Source of the DNA: an uncultured bacterium
GTDB taxonomy: Bacteria > Pseudomonadota > Alphaproteobacteria > Sphingomonadales > Sphingomonadaceae
Reading direction: 5' to 3'
Assembly (NCBI GenBank): GCA_903884945.1
Contig: CAISGR010000005.1
Span: 1 to 36,012 of the forward strand
DNA: 36,012 nt
A program made the position numbers and the translations under genes. Positions 23,969-32,263 of the stretch are shown here, in pieces (within the stretch, counting starts at the first letter, position 1; each line of letters opens with the position of its first letter). Below the pieces are notes generated by a model. That model searched no databases, was not told where the DNA came from, and saw only the letters and a list, made by a program, of their open reading frames with translations.

Positions 23969-25593
23969 AGACCAGCACAGCGATTGCGGAGATTCTCCGC
24001 CGCGAAGGTGTGGACGTCATTTTCGGCTACCCGCGCAACGCCGTACTCGAACAGGCCGCGGCAGCCGGAATCAGAACGGTAATCGTCCGGCAGGAGCGCA
24101 CCGGGCTGCACATGGCGGACGCGCTGTCCCGCATGACGCGCGGGCGCCGCATGGGCGTCTTCGCCATGCAGCACGGACCGGGGACCGAGAACGCCTATGG
24201 CGGCGTGGCACAGGCCTATTCGGAAAGCGTGCCCGTGCTCGTCCTGCCCCAGGGATATGCGCGGCGCCTCGCCCATGTCCCCGACAATTACAATGCGTGC
24301 ATTTCCATGCGCGACATCACCAAGACGGCCGAACCCATCAACCAGGCGGGAGACACCGCCGCCGTCATGCGGCGGGCCTTTACGGCACTCCGCAACGGGC
24401 GGCTGCGCCCCGCGCTGGTGGAAATGCCGTGGGACGTGCTCGACGAGGCGCTGCCCGGCCCACTCGAATACACGCCCGTGGTGACCACGCGCAGCGGACC
24501 CGACCCGGAGGCGGTGAAGCGCGTGGCACGGCTTCTGGTCGATGCCGGCCGGCTCGTCATCCATGCCGGCCAGGGCGTCCATTGGGCCGACGGCTATGAC
24601 GAGCTGCGCGCGCTCGCAGAACTGCTCGCGGCACCGGTATCGACGTCGCTGGAAGGCAAGAGCGCGTTCGACGAGACACACCGGCTTGCGCTCGGTTCGG
24701 GCGGCGCCGCCATTCCCGGACAATTGCGCCATTTCCTCGATCGGGCCGACCTTATCCTCGGGATCGGCTGCAGCTTTTCCGAGACCGCCTTCGGCGTTGC
24801 GATGCCGGCCCATGTGCCGATCGTCCATGCGACGCTCGATCCGGCGGATCTCAACAAGGGCGTCCCCTGCATCGACGCGCTGGTCGGCGACGCGAAGCTT
24901 ACGCTGGCAATGCTGGTCGATGCCTGCCGGGCCCTGATCGATGCGCCCCGGCCGTGCGAGGCGGTCGCCGCGGAAATCGCCGAGGTCGAAGCGGCCTGGC
25001 TGCGCCAATGGTTGCCGCTGCTCGAGTGCGACGAGGCGCCGCTCAGCCCCTATCGCGTCCTGTGGGAATTGCAGCGCACCGTCGACGTGGCCGAGACGAT
25101 CATCACGCATGACGCGGGATCGCCGCGCGATCAGCTGACGCCATTCTGGAAATCGGTGACGCCGCTCAGCTATATCGGCTGGGGCAAGACGACCCAGCTC
25201 GGCTATGGGCTTGGCTTGGCGATGGGAGCAAAGCTCGCCCATCCCGACAAGCTGTGCATCAATGTCTGGGGCGATGCGGCGATCGGCTTCACCGGCATGG
25301 ATTTCGAAACGGCGGTGCGCGAGCGATTGCCGATCCTCTCGATCCTGCTCAACAACTCGGCGATGGCCATCGAGCTGCCGATCATGCCGGTCGCGACCGA
25401 GCGCTACCGGGCCACCGACATATCCGGCGACTATGCCGCCTTTGCGCGTGCGCTTGGCGGCTATGGCGAGCGGATCACCTCGCCCGACGAGATCGTGCCG
25501 GCGCTGCTGCGCGGGATCGCCGCGACCAGGGCGGGAACGCCCGCCCTGCTCGAATTCATCACCTGCCAGGAAACGCGGGCGTCCCGCCTGTGA
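23965..25593 (+). CDS. Thiamine-diphosphate-dependent enzyme, acetolactate-synthase superfamily
   Basis: The product has 542 residues in three domains typical of the family. The N-terminal pyrimidine-binding domain has the catalytic glutamate E44 (VIVRQERTGLHMADALSR). A central Rossmann-like domain covers roughly 180-330 (ILGIGCSFSETAFG). The C-terminal pyrophosphate-binding domain has the metal motif GDAAIGFTG, followed by LLNN about 30 residues on. The third motif residue is Ala rather than Gly, a tolerated change. E44 argues against a classic glyoxylate carboligase, which has Val there. The reaction could be decarboxylation, carboligation or acyl transfer on the product of the preceding dioxygenase. 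The start overlaps that gene (ATGA) and the stop overlaps the MFS gene (GTGA). I cannot name the substrate. Confidence 0.9.
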   Translation: MKTSTAIAEILRREGVDVIFGYPRNAVLEQAAAAGIRTVIVRQERTGLHMADALSRMTRGRRMGVFAMQHGPGTENAYGGVAQAYSESVPVLVLPQGYARRLAHVPDNYNACISMRDITKTAEPINQAGDTAAVMRRAFTALRNGRLRPALVEMPWDVLDEALPGPLEYTPVVTTRSGPDPEAVKRVARLLVDAGRLVIHAGQGVHWADGYDELRALAELLAAPVSTSLEGKSAFDETHRLALGSGGAAIPGQLRHFLDRADLILGIGCSFSETAFGVAMPAHVPIVHATLDPADLNKGVPCIDALVGDAKLTLAMLVDACRALIDAPRPCEAVAAEIAEVEAAWLRQWLPLLECDEAPLSPYRVLWELQRTVDVAETIITHDAGSPRDQLTPFWKSVTPLSYIGWGKTTQLGYGLGLAMGAKLAHPDKLCINVWGDAAIGFTGMDFETAVRERLPILSILLNNSAMAIELPIMPVATERYRATDISGDYAAFARALGGYGERITSPDEIVPALLRGIAATRAGTPALLEFITCQETRASRL

Positions 25594-26897
25594 CGGACGG
25601 GGCCGCACCCCAGCCGGAGCCCGCCGGCGAGGCCAGTCCCTGGCCATGGTCGGCGACCTGGCCACTGGCATTGCTTACCCTGATCTCGACGTTCAACTAT
25701 CTCGATCGCTCGCTGCTCGGCCTGGCGCTGCCGGCGATCAAGCACGAGATGGGCGCATCCGACACGCTGCTCGGACTGGCCTCCGGGCTGGCGTTCATCC
25801 TGTTCTATTCCGTCCTGGGCATCCCGATCGCCTGGCTTGCCGACCGCTACAACCGGCGCAACATCATTGCCGCAGGACTTGCCTTCTGGAGCGTGATGAC
25901 GGCGCTGACCGGGATTGTCGCCAATATCTGGCAACTCGCGACCGTCAGGCTGCTGATGGGCGCGGGCGAGGCATGCGGCATGGCGCCGTCGAACTCGATC
26001 ATCGCCGACCTGTTCAAGCCCGATCGCCGTCCGCTCGCCCTCGCGATCTTCGGCACGGCCAGTTCATTGTCCTATATCGTCTTCTTCCCGATCGCCGGCT
26101 GGATTGCCCAGCATCACGGCTGGCGCGCGATGTTCGTCGCGATGGGGATCCCCGGCCTCCTCCTGGCGCTGTTGCTCATACTGACCGTGGGCGAGCCGCG
26201 GCGCCTCTCTCCGCCCCCGCAACGCCTGGCGCTTGCCCGGTCGCTGGGCAACGACCTCGCAGCCCTGTTCGGCAACCGGTGTTTCACCTGGATTTTCCTG
26301 GGCGTCACGCTGATGGGCGCCAATGTCTGGGCGGCTGGCGCCTGGACGCCGACCTTCTTCGTCCGCGTCCACAAGCTCGGGGTCGGCGAAGTGGCGGGCA
26401 TCATCGGCCCGGCGCGCGGGCTGATCGGCATCGTCGGCATCCTGCTCGGCGGTGCGTTGATCGACCGCCTGCCGCGCGACCGCATCTTCTGGCGCATCGG
26501 GATTCCCGCGATCGCCTGCCTGCTGGCCGGACCGGCCGAGGCGCTGTTCCTGCTCGGGAACAGCTATTCGGCCTGGGTGGGCGGATTTGCGCTGAGCAGC
26601 TTCTTCTCCCTGATCCATCAGGCGCCGATCTTCGCCGCGGTGGTGAACATCGTTTCGGAACGCCGCCGCGCCTTGGGCATATCGGTGGTGCTGCTGGGCG
26701 CCAGCCTGATCGGCAATGTCGTCGGTCCGAGCATGGTCGGACTGCTCAACGACCTGCTGGCGACGCACTTCGAGGATGATGCGATCCGCTATTCGCTTCT
26801 GCTGATTTCGGTGACGCCGTTGCTGGCCGGATTATGCTTCTGGCGCGCGGGACGCCTCTATGCCGCGCATATCGCGCCGGCCGGAGGCGGCGCGTGA
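25590..26897 (+). CDS. MFS transporter, spinster-like/ACS-like
   Basis: This 12-helix carrier of 435 residues starts with GTG at 25590, overlapping the ThDP gene stop. TM1 holds TFNYLDRSLLGLALP, and the loop 2-3 motif is IAWLADRYNRRNI. The motif GAGEACGMAPSNSIIADLF in TM4 and the following loop is typical of spinster-type carriers common in sphingomonad catabolic loci. It is the last gene of the operon and probably takes the substrate, or a periplasmic product of it, across the inner membrane. It converges on the ceramidase-like gene with 96 bases between; I see no strong terminator there. Confidence 0.92.
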   Translation: MTDGAAPQPEPAGEASPWPWSATWPLALLTLISTFNYLDRSLLGLALPAIKHEMGASDTLLGLASGLAFILFYSVLGIPIAWLADRYNRRNIIAAGLAFWSVMTALTGIVANIWQLATVRLLMGAGEACGMAPSNSIIADLFKPDRRPLALAIFGTASSLSYIVFFPIAGWIAQHHGWRAMFVAMGIPGLLLALLLILTVGEPRRLSPPPQRLALARSLGNDLAALFGNRCFTWIFLGVTLMGANVWAAGAWTPTFFVRVHKLGVGEVAGIIGPARGLIGIVGILLGGALIDRLPRDRIFWRIGIPAIACLLAGPAEALFLLGNSYSAWVGGFALSSFFSLIHQAPIFAAVVNIVSERRRALGISVVLLGASLIGNVVGPSMVGLLNDLLATHFEDDAIRYSLLLISVTPLLAGLCFWRAGRLYAAHIAPAGGGA

Positions 26898-26993
26898 CCG
26901 TCGGACGCCGCAGATAGCCGGTGGACGGGCTCCCCGGCGCCATCGGGCCATCGCGAGTCGGTCCGCGCCATCGCCCGGACGCCCGTACAAGCG

Positions 26994-28448
26994 CTATCTG
27001 CCCGCCGGGGATCCGGTCTTTGCGATCAGGCCGACCAGCCCGTCGACGATCGCCGTCTCCGCACAGCCAGGTTTGAGCCGCGACGATACCACTTCGAAGG
27101 TGTTGTAACCGAACGCCGCGTCATTCGGGATGTAGCCCGATGGCGCGACGCCGTTCGTCAACGTCGTCATCATCGTGTGCTTCAAGGGCGATTCCCGCTT
27201 GAAACGCTGCGCGATCGTGGTGAAGATTTCGGCATCGACGCCACCGATCACCGTATCGCCGATCCTCAGCAGGCTCAGGCGAATGGGGACGGCGTCGGCG
27301 TCCTGATAGGTGCCGGCATAGCCAGCGCGGCCCTGATCGAGCCGCTTGCGTCCGGGGCAGGTGACGATGGCCTGCGCGCCCTCGATCGCCGCGATGGCCA
27401 CGGGACGCTCCAGCCCGGCCCGAGAGACGTGCAGCACTTCCTCGCCCAGCATCTGGCCCATGGACAGGATCATCTGCTTCTGCTGGTTCATCAGCATCAC
27501 GACGCGCGGATTGCTGCGGTCCATCCCCTCCCCACCGGGCGGCATGGCATTGCTGATATCCTGGCCCTTGGCGGCATAGTCCCTGATGCGAATCTCGCGC
27601 AGATCGTACGTCTGCTGGAAATAGATCGGGTTCTGGTCGCCGGCCGCGCCGTTCGAATAGACCGCGACCGCATCGCCGCCGAGCGACTCCTCGATGTAGC
27701 GCGAGGTCGCGCCGGGGATGTCGCCGCTGACCAGATCGAGCGTGCCGGTGATCACCGCATGCACGCCATAATTATAGTAGATCGCGATCGGATCGCCTGC
27801 CAGCGTCTCGAACCGCACCACGGCGACCGTCTTGTCGGACGGCCCCTCGTAATTGGGGCCCTCCCACCAGCGATGATTGACCGGATCGATGATGTTGCGG
27901 TTGACGTTGATGTACGAAACGCCGGTACCATAGGCCATCCGGGCAGGCTGAAGCGCAGCCGCTGCCTCGCGCAACGCTTCGAAGATCTCGTCCTCATAGG
28001 ACGCGTCGCGGACGAACGGCACGCTGTGCGTGTGGGTCGCCGTCAACAGCATGTGATCGACCGGTATGTGCAATTCGCGTGCAGCACGGGCGCTCACCCG
28101 GTCCCAGATCGGTGTCGGGAGTGCACCTGCGTCCACCGTCACCATCGCGGCACGAGTACCGCCGCTCTCCACAACGATCGCGCGCGCATAAAGGCGATCG
28201 AGCACCCCGTGGAAATTCCTGGGCAAGCTGGCATCTTCGGGCGTGACGTCGACCCTGGCCGCGCCGACTTTCAGGCCGGCGCTATTCGGCACTGAAGTGA
28301 CGGGTGCTCTCGCGGCCGCAACCCCGGGCATCGCGCCGGCGCACGCGAGACTGCCGATCGCGGCAAGCGCCAGAATGCCGGATGTCAGCCGAAATGACGG
28401 ACCAGTCGCGTGCGACTGCTGCGATCGAGCCAAGCGCCCCTCTCCCAT
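26994..28448 (-). CDS. Neutral/alkaline ceramidase-like hydrolase, short form
   Basis: The product has 484 residues with a hydrophobic export segment (SGILALAAIGSLACAGAM), then the N-terminal ceramidase domain (PF04734-type). KVGAARVDVTPED is the entry strand. THTHS (138-142) supplies H139/H141 as likely zinc ligands, and H230 (NYGVHAVITG) is another. SGDIPGATSRYIE and SNGAAGDQNP are family signatures. Full bacterial neutral ceramidases are about 650-670 residues with a C-terminal Ig-like domain, which is absent here, so amide hydrolysis of ceramide is not assured. The ATG at 28448 is used; TTG at 28433 is better spaced from GGGAGAGG. A LacI-type operator lies 12 bases upstream, placing it in the LacI regulon. 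Confidence 0.85.
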   Translation of the reverse strand: MGEGRLARSQQSHATGPSFRLTSGILALAAIGSLACAGAMPGVAAARAPVTSVPNSAGLKVGAARVDVTPEDASLPRNFHGVLDRLYARAIVVESGGTRAAMVTVDAGALPTPIWDRVSARAARELHIPVDHMLLTATHTHSVPFVRDASYEDEIFEALREAAAALQPARMAYGTGVSYINVNRNIIDPVNHRWWEGPNYEGPSDKTVAVVRFETLAGDPIAIYYNYGVHAVITGTLDLVSGDIPGATSRYIEESLGGDAVAVYSNGAAGDQNPIYFQQTYDLREIRIRDYAAKGQDISNAMPPGGEGMDRSNPRVVMLMNQQKQMILSMGQMLGEEVLHVSRAGLERPVAIAAIEGAQAIVTCPGRKRLDQGRAGYAGTYQDADAVPIRLSLLRIGDTVIGGVDAEIFTTIAQRFKRESPLKHTMMTTLTNGVAPSGYIPNDAAFGYNTFEVVSSRLKPGCAETAIVDGLVGLIAKTGSPAGR

Positions 28449-28460
28449 GGATTATGATTA

Positions 28461-28470
28461 CAATCGATTG
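28461..28470. promoter_or_regulatory. LacI-type operator O1 (CAATCGATTG)
   Basis: This perfect 10-base palindrome with a central CG sits 12 bases upstream of the ceramidase-like start. The identical sequence occurs at three other places in the window, all in front of genes of this locus. Confidence 0.75.
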
Positions 28471-28622
28471 CTGCAATACGCTTCAGGTCGCTGCAAGGCA
28501 AGCGCGGGCGCGCATTCCGGTACGCCCAACCGGCGCAAAATCGGTCTCGACCGACAAAGGCAAGTGCGAGACGGCTATATCCGCGTGCCGGCGCCGCCGG
28601 ATCAGCCCTTGCGCCGCGATTA

Positions 28623-28634
28623 GCAATCGATTGC
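28623..28634. promoter_or_regulatory. LacI-type operator O2 (GCAATCGATTGC)
   Basis: This is the longest perfect version, 12 bases. It lies midway between the divergent ceramidase-like and receptor genes, about 160 bases from O1 and 90 from O3, distances suitable for looping. Confidence 0.75.
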
Positions 28635-28643
28635 CGCAAATGA

Positions 28644-28655
28644 TGCAAATTTGCA
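28644..28655. promoter_or_regulatory. Second palindrome type, TGCAAATTTGCA
   Basis: This perfect 12-base palindrome is 10 bases downstream of O2. It shares the GCAA/TTGC ends with the LacI-type site but has an AT centre, so it may be a weaker site for the same protein or a site for another regulator. Confidence 0.45.
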
Positions 28656-28713
28656 ACGATGCGAAAAAAGTGACTCGCATCCCACCTTGGTTTTTGGCCA
28701 TTGTTGATATACG

Positions 28714-28723
28714 CAATCGATTG
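28714..28723. promoter_or_regulatory. LacI-type operator O3 (CAATCGATTG)
   Basis: O3 lies 24 bases before the receptor 3 ATG and directly after a possible -10 box (TATACG, 28708-28713). A protein bound here would cover the transcription start. Confidence 0.75.
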
Positions 28724-28747
28724 AAAAGCACGAACGAGGAGGGGACA

Positions 28748-30907
28748 ATGCTGAAATTTCACAGCGTGACGGCTGCGCTTGCGATCGCCACCGGCACACT
28801 CGCCGGACAGGCGCACGCCCAGTCGACATCGCCCGACACCGGAACCGGGACGGTCGCGCCCGCGACCGACGCCCAGCCAGCCAATGGCGATCGCGATTCG
28901 GCCCCGGCCGACATCATCGTCACAGCGCAGAAGTCCGGTGCGCAGGCGCTGCAAAAAGTGCCGCTCGCCATCCAGGCTTTCAGCGGCGAGGAGTTGAAGG
29001 CGCGGAACATCCGCTCGGTCGACGATCTCGTCTCTGCGGTGCCCGGCGCACTCGAGGGACAGCGCCAGTCGGTCGCGTCGCGCTCCTACAATCTGCGCGG
29101 TGCCGGGGGCAGCAATGCCAATGGCGATTCGCCGATCGGCTATTATCTCGACGATGTTCCGTTCGTGGTGACCAATTTCGGCATCGCGCCACCGGTACGG
29201 TTCCTGGATATCGACCGGGTCGAGGTGCTGCGAGGGCCGCAGGGCACGCTGTACGGGCAGGGCTCGTCAGGCGGCGTCTTCGTCTTCCACACCCGCGATC
29301 CCAACCTCACCAAGATCGAGTTCGCCGGCGAGGCGGAAAGCTCGCAGACCCGGGGCGCCGGCGGCCTGAACTATGGGGTCGCCGCCGCGATCTCGGTTCC
29401 GATCATCAAGGATGTGCTCGCGATCCGCGTCAGCGGCGGCCACTCCTACAATCCAGGCTGGGCCGACGAATATTACGGCGCCTATGACGGCACGCCCGAC
29501 CGCAAGGATGTGAACGTCGTCCGGAACGATGATATCCGCGTCGTCGCGCTACTGAAGCCGGCCGACAATGTGAAGATCCGCGCCCAATATTGGCATTTCC
29601 GTCCGCGCCAGCAATTTCTCGGTGGCATGGCGTCGGTCGATCCGCCCTATTACCAGAACACGGCGGCGCAGCCGAGCTTCGGCAATGGCGACTTCAAGCT
29701 GTACAGCCTTTCGGCAACCGTGGACTTCAAGAGCTTTTCGCTGACCAGCGCGACGAGCGACCTGAAGGGCAATTTCGGGATCTACATCCCGATTTCGCCC
29801 GCCGGCTTCTTCTCCAGCCAGTTCTATCCCAAGATGTTCAGCCAGGAACTGCGGCTGAACTCGACGACGTCCGGCCCCTTCCACTGGCTGCTGGGCGCCG
29901 CCTATCAGGACGGGCAAGGGCCGCAGGCGAACCAGCTGTCCATTCCGCCATTTGTCTCGATCAACGCCGACAACAACACGATCACGCGCAATTGGGCCGT
30001 GTTCGGCGAAGTCAGCTACGATCTGCTCGACGGCAAGCTCGTGCCGCTCGCGGGCCTGCGCTATTATCATGACAAGCGCACCTTCGAAGATTCGACCACT
30101 CGGAATTCGAACACCACCGGGGTCACCACGTGGCGCGCCAACCTCTCCTATCTGCCCAACGACAACCTGACGACGTTCATCACTGCGGCGACGGGCTTCC
30201 GCGCCGGGATCGTCCAGTCCCGGATCCAGGCCGACCTGCTCACCCAGTCCGGCATTCCGTCGGGCACCCAGCTGAAGCCGGAAAGGTCCCGCAACTACGA
30301 GATCGGCATCAAGTGGCGTTCGTCCGATCGCACGCTGACGGTGGGCCTCAACGGCTATATCACCAAGCTCCGTGACCTCCAGACCAGCACGCCGACGATC
30401 AACACCAGCGTCAGCGGCTTCTCCAACTTCGGCGACGCAACGACCAAGGGCATCGATTTCGAGCTTCACTGGCGCACACCGCTCAACGGACTGAGCCTGG
30501 GTGCCGTCGGCAACATCAACGACAGTAAATTCGATCGCGTCGCGGCAGCGGTGCAGGCCGCGCTTCCCTATCTGCGTCCGGGCACCCGTATCGTGAACAC
30601 GATCGCGCACAACTGGCGGATCGATGCGTCGTACAACGGCAAGCTGAGCGAGGCGCTGGACGGCTTCTTCAACATCGCGTGGAGCCATTCGGGCGATCGG
30701 CTCCAGACCAGCGGGCTCCTCGCCAATCCCTACAGCCTGTTCTCGGCGACCGCGGGCGTGCGCAAGGGGCCGTACGAGCTTGCGCTCGTCGGCGATAATC
30801 TGAGCGACGAACGCGGCCCGACGATCCTGGGCACAACGGGTCCGCTCTCCGGATCCGGTCCGACGCCGCGAACGATCGGCCTGCGGTTCCGCGCGAACTT
30901 TCAGTGA
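28748..30907 (+). CDS. TonB-dependent outer-membrane receptor 3
   Basis: This 719-residue receptor starts at ATG 28748 after GAGGAGGGG. The frame is open upstream to 28304, but that part crosses the operators and the neighbouring gene and is not coding. The signal peptide (VTAALAIATGTLAGQAHA) is followed by an acidic, Thr/Pro-rich linker and the plug start ADIIVTAQKSGAQALQKVPLA. FLDIDRVEVLRGPQGTLYGQG is the usual boundary motif, shown here in part. It is shorter than receptors 1 and 2. Three operator-like palindromes in front tie it to the LacI regulator. It probably imports the locus substrate, which the exported hydrolases then process. A 13-pair hairpin follows the stop. Confidence 0.94.
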   Translation: MLKFHSVTAALAIATGTLAGQAHAQSTSPDTGTGTVAPATDAQPANGDRDSAPADIIVTAQKSGAQALQKVPLAIQAFSGEELKARNIRSVDDLVSAVPGALEGQRQSVASRSYNLRGAGGSNANGDSPIGYYLDDVPFVVTNFGIAPPVRFLDIDRVEVLRGPQGTLYGQGSSGGVFVFHTRDPNLTKIEFAGEAESSQTRGAGGLNYGVAAAISVPIIKDVLAIRVSGGHSYNPGWADEYYGAYDGTPDRKDVNVVRNDDIRVVALLKPADNVKIRAQYWHFRPRQQFLGGMASVDPPYYQNTAAQPSFGNGDFKLYSLSATVDFKSFSLTSATSDLKGNFGIYIPISPAGFFSSQFYPKMFSQELRLNSTTSGPFHWLLGAAYQDGQGPQANQLSIPPFVSINADNNTITRNWAVFGEVSYDLLDGKLVPLAGLRYYHDKRTFEDSTTRNSNTTGVTTWRANLSYLPNDNLTTFITAATGFRAGIVQSRIQADLLTQSGIPSGTQLKPERSRNYEIGIKWRSSDRTLTVGLNGYITKLRDLQTSTPTINTSVSGFSNFGDATTKGIDFELHWRTPLNGLSLGAVGNINDSKFDRVAAAVQAALPYLRPGTRIVNTIAHNWRIDASYNGKLSEALDGFFNIAWSHSGDRLQTSGLLANPYSLFSATAGVRKGPYELALVGDNLSDERGPTILGTTGPLSGSGPTPRTIGLRFRANFQ

Positions 30908-30913
30908 TCCTGC

Positions 30914-30950
30914 GCCGGCCTCGCTTTCCCCAGGCGGAAGCGAGGCCGGC
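30914..30950 (+). terminator. Strong hairpin after receptor 3
   Basis: GCCGGCCTCGCTT (30914-30926) pairs perfectly with AAGCGAGGCCGGC (30938-30950) around an 11-base loop, 6 bases past the stop. There is no T-run on either strand. It lies between convergent genes, so it may end the receptor message or protect its 3' end. Confidence 0.6.
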
Positions 30951-31045
30951 CCGTCGGGGCAGCGCCAGCACGACATACGCCGTTCGCGGCAGGTTTCGGC
31001 AACGCATGCCCGCGAAACCCGACGGCGCCGAAAGCAAGGTTCGCT

Positions 31046-32089
31046 TCAGATCGAGTCGCGGGTGACGATGCGAACCGGCAAGGTCGCCGAAGGGGTTTCC
31101 TCTCCATCCAACCGGCGGAACAGGAACTCGACAAGCGCGGCGGCGCCATGCTTCAGATCCTGGTGCACGGTGGTCAGTCGCGGATGCGCGTGCTCCGCCA
31201 GGTCGAGATCGTCGAACCCGATCACGGAAACATCCCTGGGCACGCTCACGCCACTGGTCTGCAAGGCGCGCAGCGCGCCGAGTGCAATCACGTCGGATGC
31301 GGCAAAGATGCCGTCGAAGGCGATGCCGCGTGCGATCAGCCCCTGTACTGCGGCCAGAGCGGTATCTCCCGTGAAGTGCGCAGGCTGGACAAGATCCGGG
31401 TCCACCTCAATGCCCGCCCGCTCGAGCGCGTTCGTATAGCCGCGCAGGCGCATCTGAATCTCGGGCAAGGCGGTCGCGCCGAGAAAGACGATTCGCCTTC
31501 TTCCCGCCTGCAACAAGGCATCGACTGCCGCCCGCGCACCGCCGACATTGTCCGAGCCGACCGAGCAATAGACCTGTTCGGGCAGGTGCGCGCCCCAGAC
31601 GACAAGCGGCAGGAACGCGCGGGCCGCGGCATTGATCTCTTCGTGCTGGTTGCTCTGGCCGACGATGATATAGCCATCGGCCTTTTGAGACTGGACATGG
31701 CGCGAGAGCCAACCGGGCGTGGGCGCCGGGACGCGGGACAGCAACACGTCATAATGGCGCGCTGAAATCTCGTCGGCGAGATGCCCGAACAACTGGAGGA
31801 AGAAGGGATCCGAAATCAACTGATCGGCTTCGTGACCAAGGGGAATCGCGACGCAGATGGTCCTGGTGCGGTTGGACCGCAGTCGCTGCCCGCGCTGATC
31901 GATGACATAGCCGTGATCGATCGCAATCTGCTGGATCTGGCGCCGGGTCGTTGCGGGGATCAGCGGGCTCTCGGCCAGTGCGCGGGAGACGGTCGATGTC
32001 GAGACGCCGGCCAGCCTGGCGATGTCGGTCATTTTCAGCGGTCCGGCGGCCTTGCCGCGTTCTTCACTTTTGACCCGAGGCGGTTGCAT
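31046..32089 (-). CDS. LacI-family transcriptional repressor
   Basis: This 347-residue regulator starts at ATG 32089; ATG 32032 (MTDIARLAG) is a shorter alternative, and an in-frame extension to 32221 has no family likeness. The DNA-binding helix-turn-helix is MTDIARLAGVSTSTVSRAL with the hinge QRLRSNRTRTICVAIP. A periplasmic-binding-protein-like sensor domain follows (DGYIIVGQSN, FDGIFAASDVIALGALRAL, VSVIGFDDLDLAEHAHPRLTTV), typical of sugar-responsive members. It converges with receptor 3 and is divergent from the hydrolase at 32264. CAATCGATTG, a central-CG palindrome as LacI proteins prefer, lies in that divergent gap and in the gap at 28449-28747. It therefore probably controls the whole locus and itself, with a sugar or glycoside as inducer. 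Confidence 0.93.
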   Translation of the reverse strand: MQPPRVKSEERGKAAGPLKMTDIARLAGVSTSTVSRALAESPLIPATTRRQIQQIAIDHGYVIDQRGQRLRSNRTRTICVAIPLGHEADQLISDPFFLQLFGHLADEISARHYDVLLSRVPAPTPGWLSRHVQSQKADGYIIVGQSNQHEEINAAARAFLPLVVWGAHLPEQVYCSVGSDNVGGARAAVDALLQAGRRRIVFLGATALPEIQMRLRGYTNALERAGIEVDPDLVQPAHFTGDTALAAVQGLIARGIAFDGIFAASDVIALGALRALQTSGVSVPRDVSVIGFDDLDLAEHAHPRLTTVHQDLKHGAAALVEFLFRRLDGEETPSATLPVRIVTRDSI

Positions 32090-32218
32090 ACCGTTACATA
32101 CCGCGTGGTACGGTTGGCGCAACGCCACCGGAGCCGGCGGAATATGTCGATTGCGTGGGCGCTTCCCCGCAAGCGGACGATTGCGGTCCATGCAGCGGCC
32201 CTGTAGAGCCGATAGGCA

Positions 32219-32228
32219 CAATCGATTG
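32219..32228. promoter_or_regulatory. LacI-type operator O4 (CAATCGATTG)
   Basis: O4 is in the divergent gap between the LacI gene and the first alpha/beta hydrolase, 35 bases before the hydrolase ATG and 129 bases upstream of the LacI start. It is identical to O1 and O3, and could control both directions. Confidence 0.75.
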
Positions 32229-32263
32229 CAGATGCCGACTGCAGCGACCGGAGGAGAGGTTCG

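Noticed and set aside
23965..25593. ThDP enzyme as glyoxylate carboligase working with a TfdA-type ether cleavage
   Set aside because: The catalytic Glu (E44) is present, whereas glyoxylate carboligase has Val at that position. The idea is kept only as background for the operon finding.
23806..25671. A 621-codon minus-strand frame opposite the ThDP-enzyme gene
   Set aside because: It is antisense to a gene with clear catalytic motifs. The translation is low-complexity Arg/His/Gly-rich with no family pattern.
29549..30976. A 475-codon minus-strand frame opposite receptor 3
   Set aside because: It is a shadow of the receptor barrel. It runs through the downstream hairpin and has no initiation signal.
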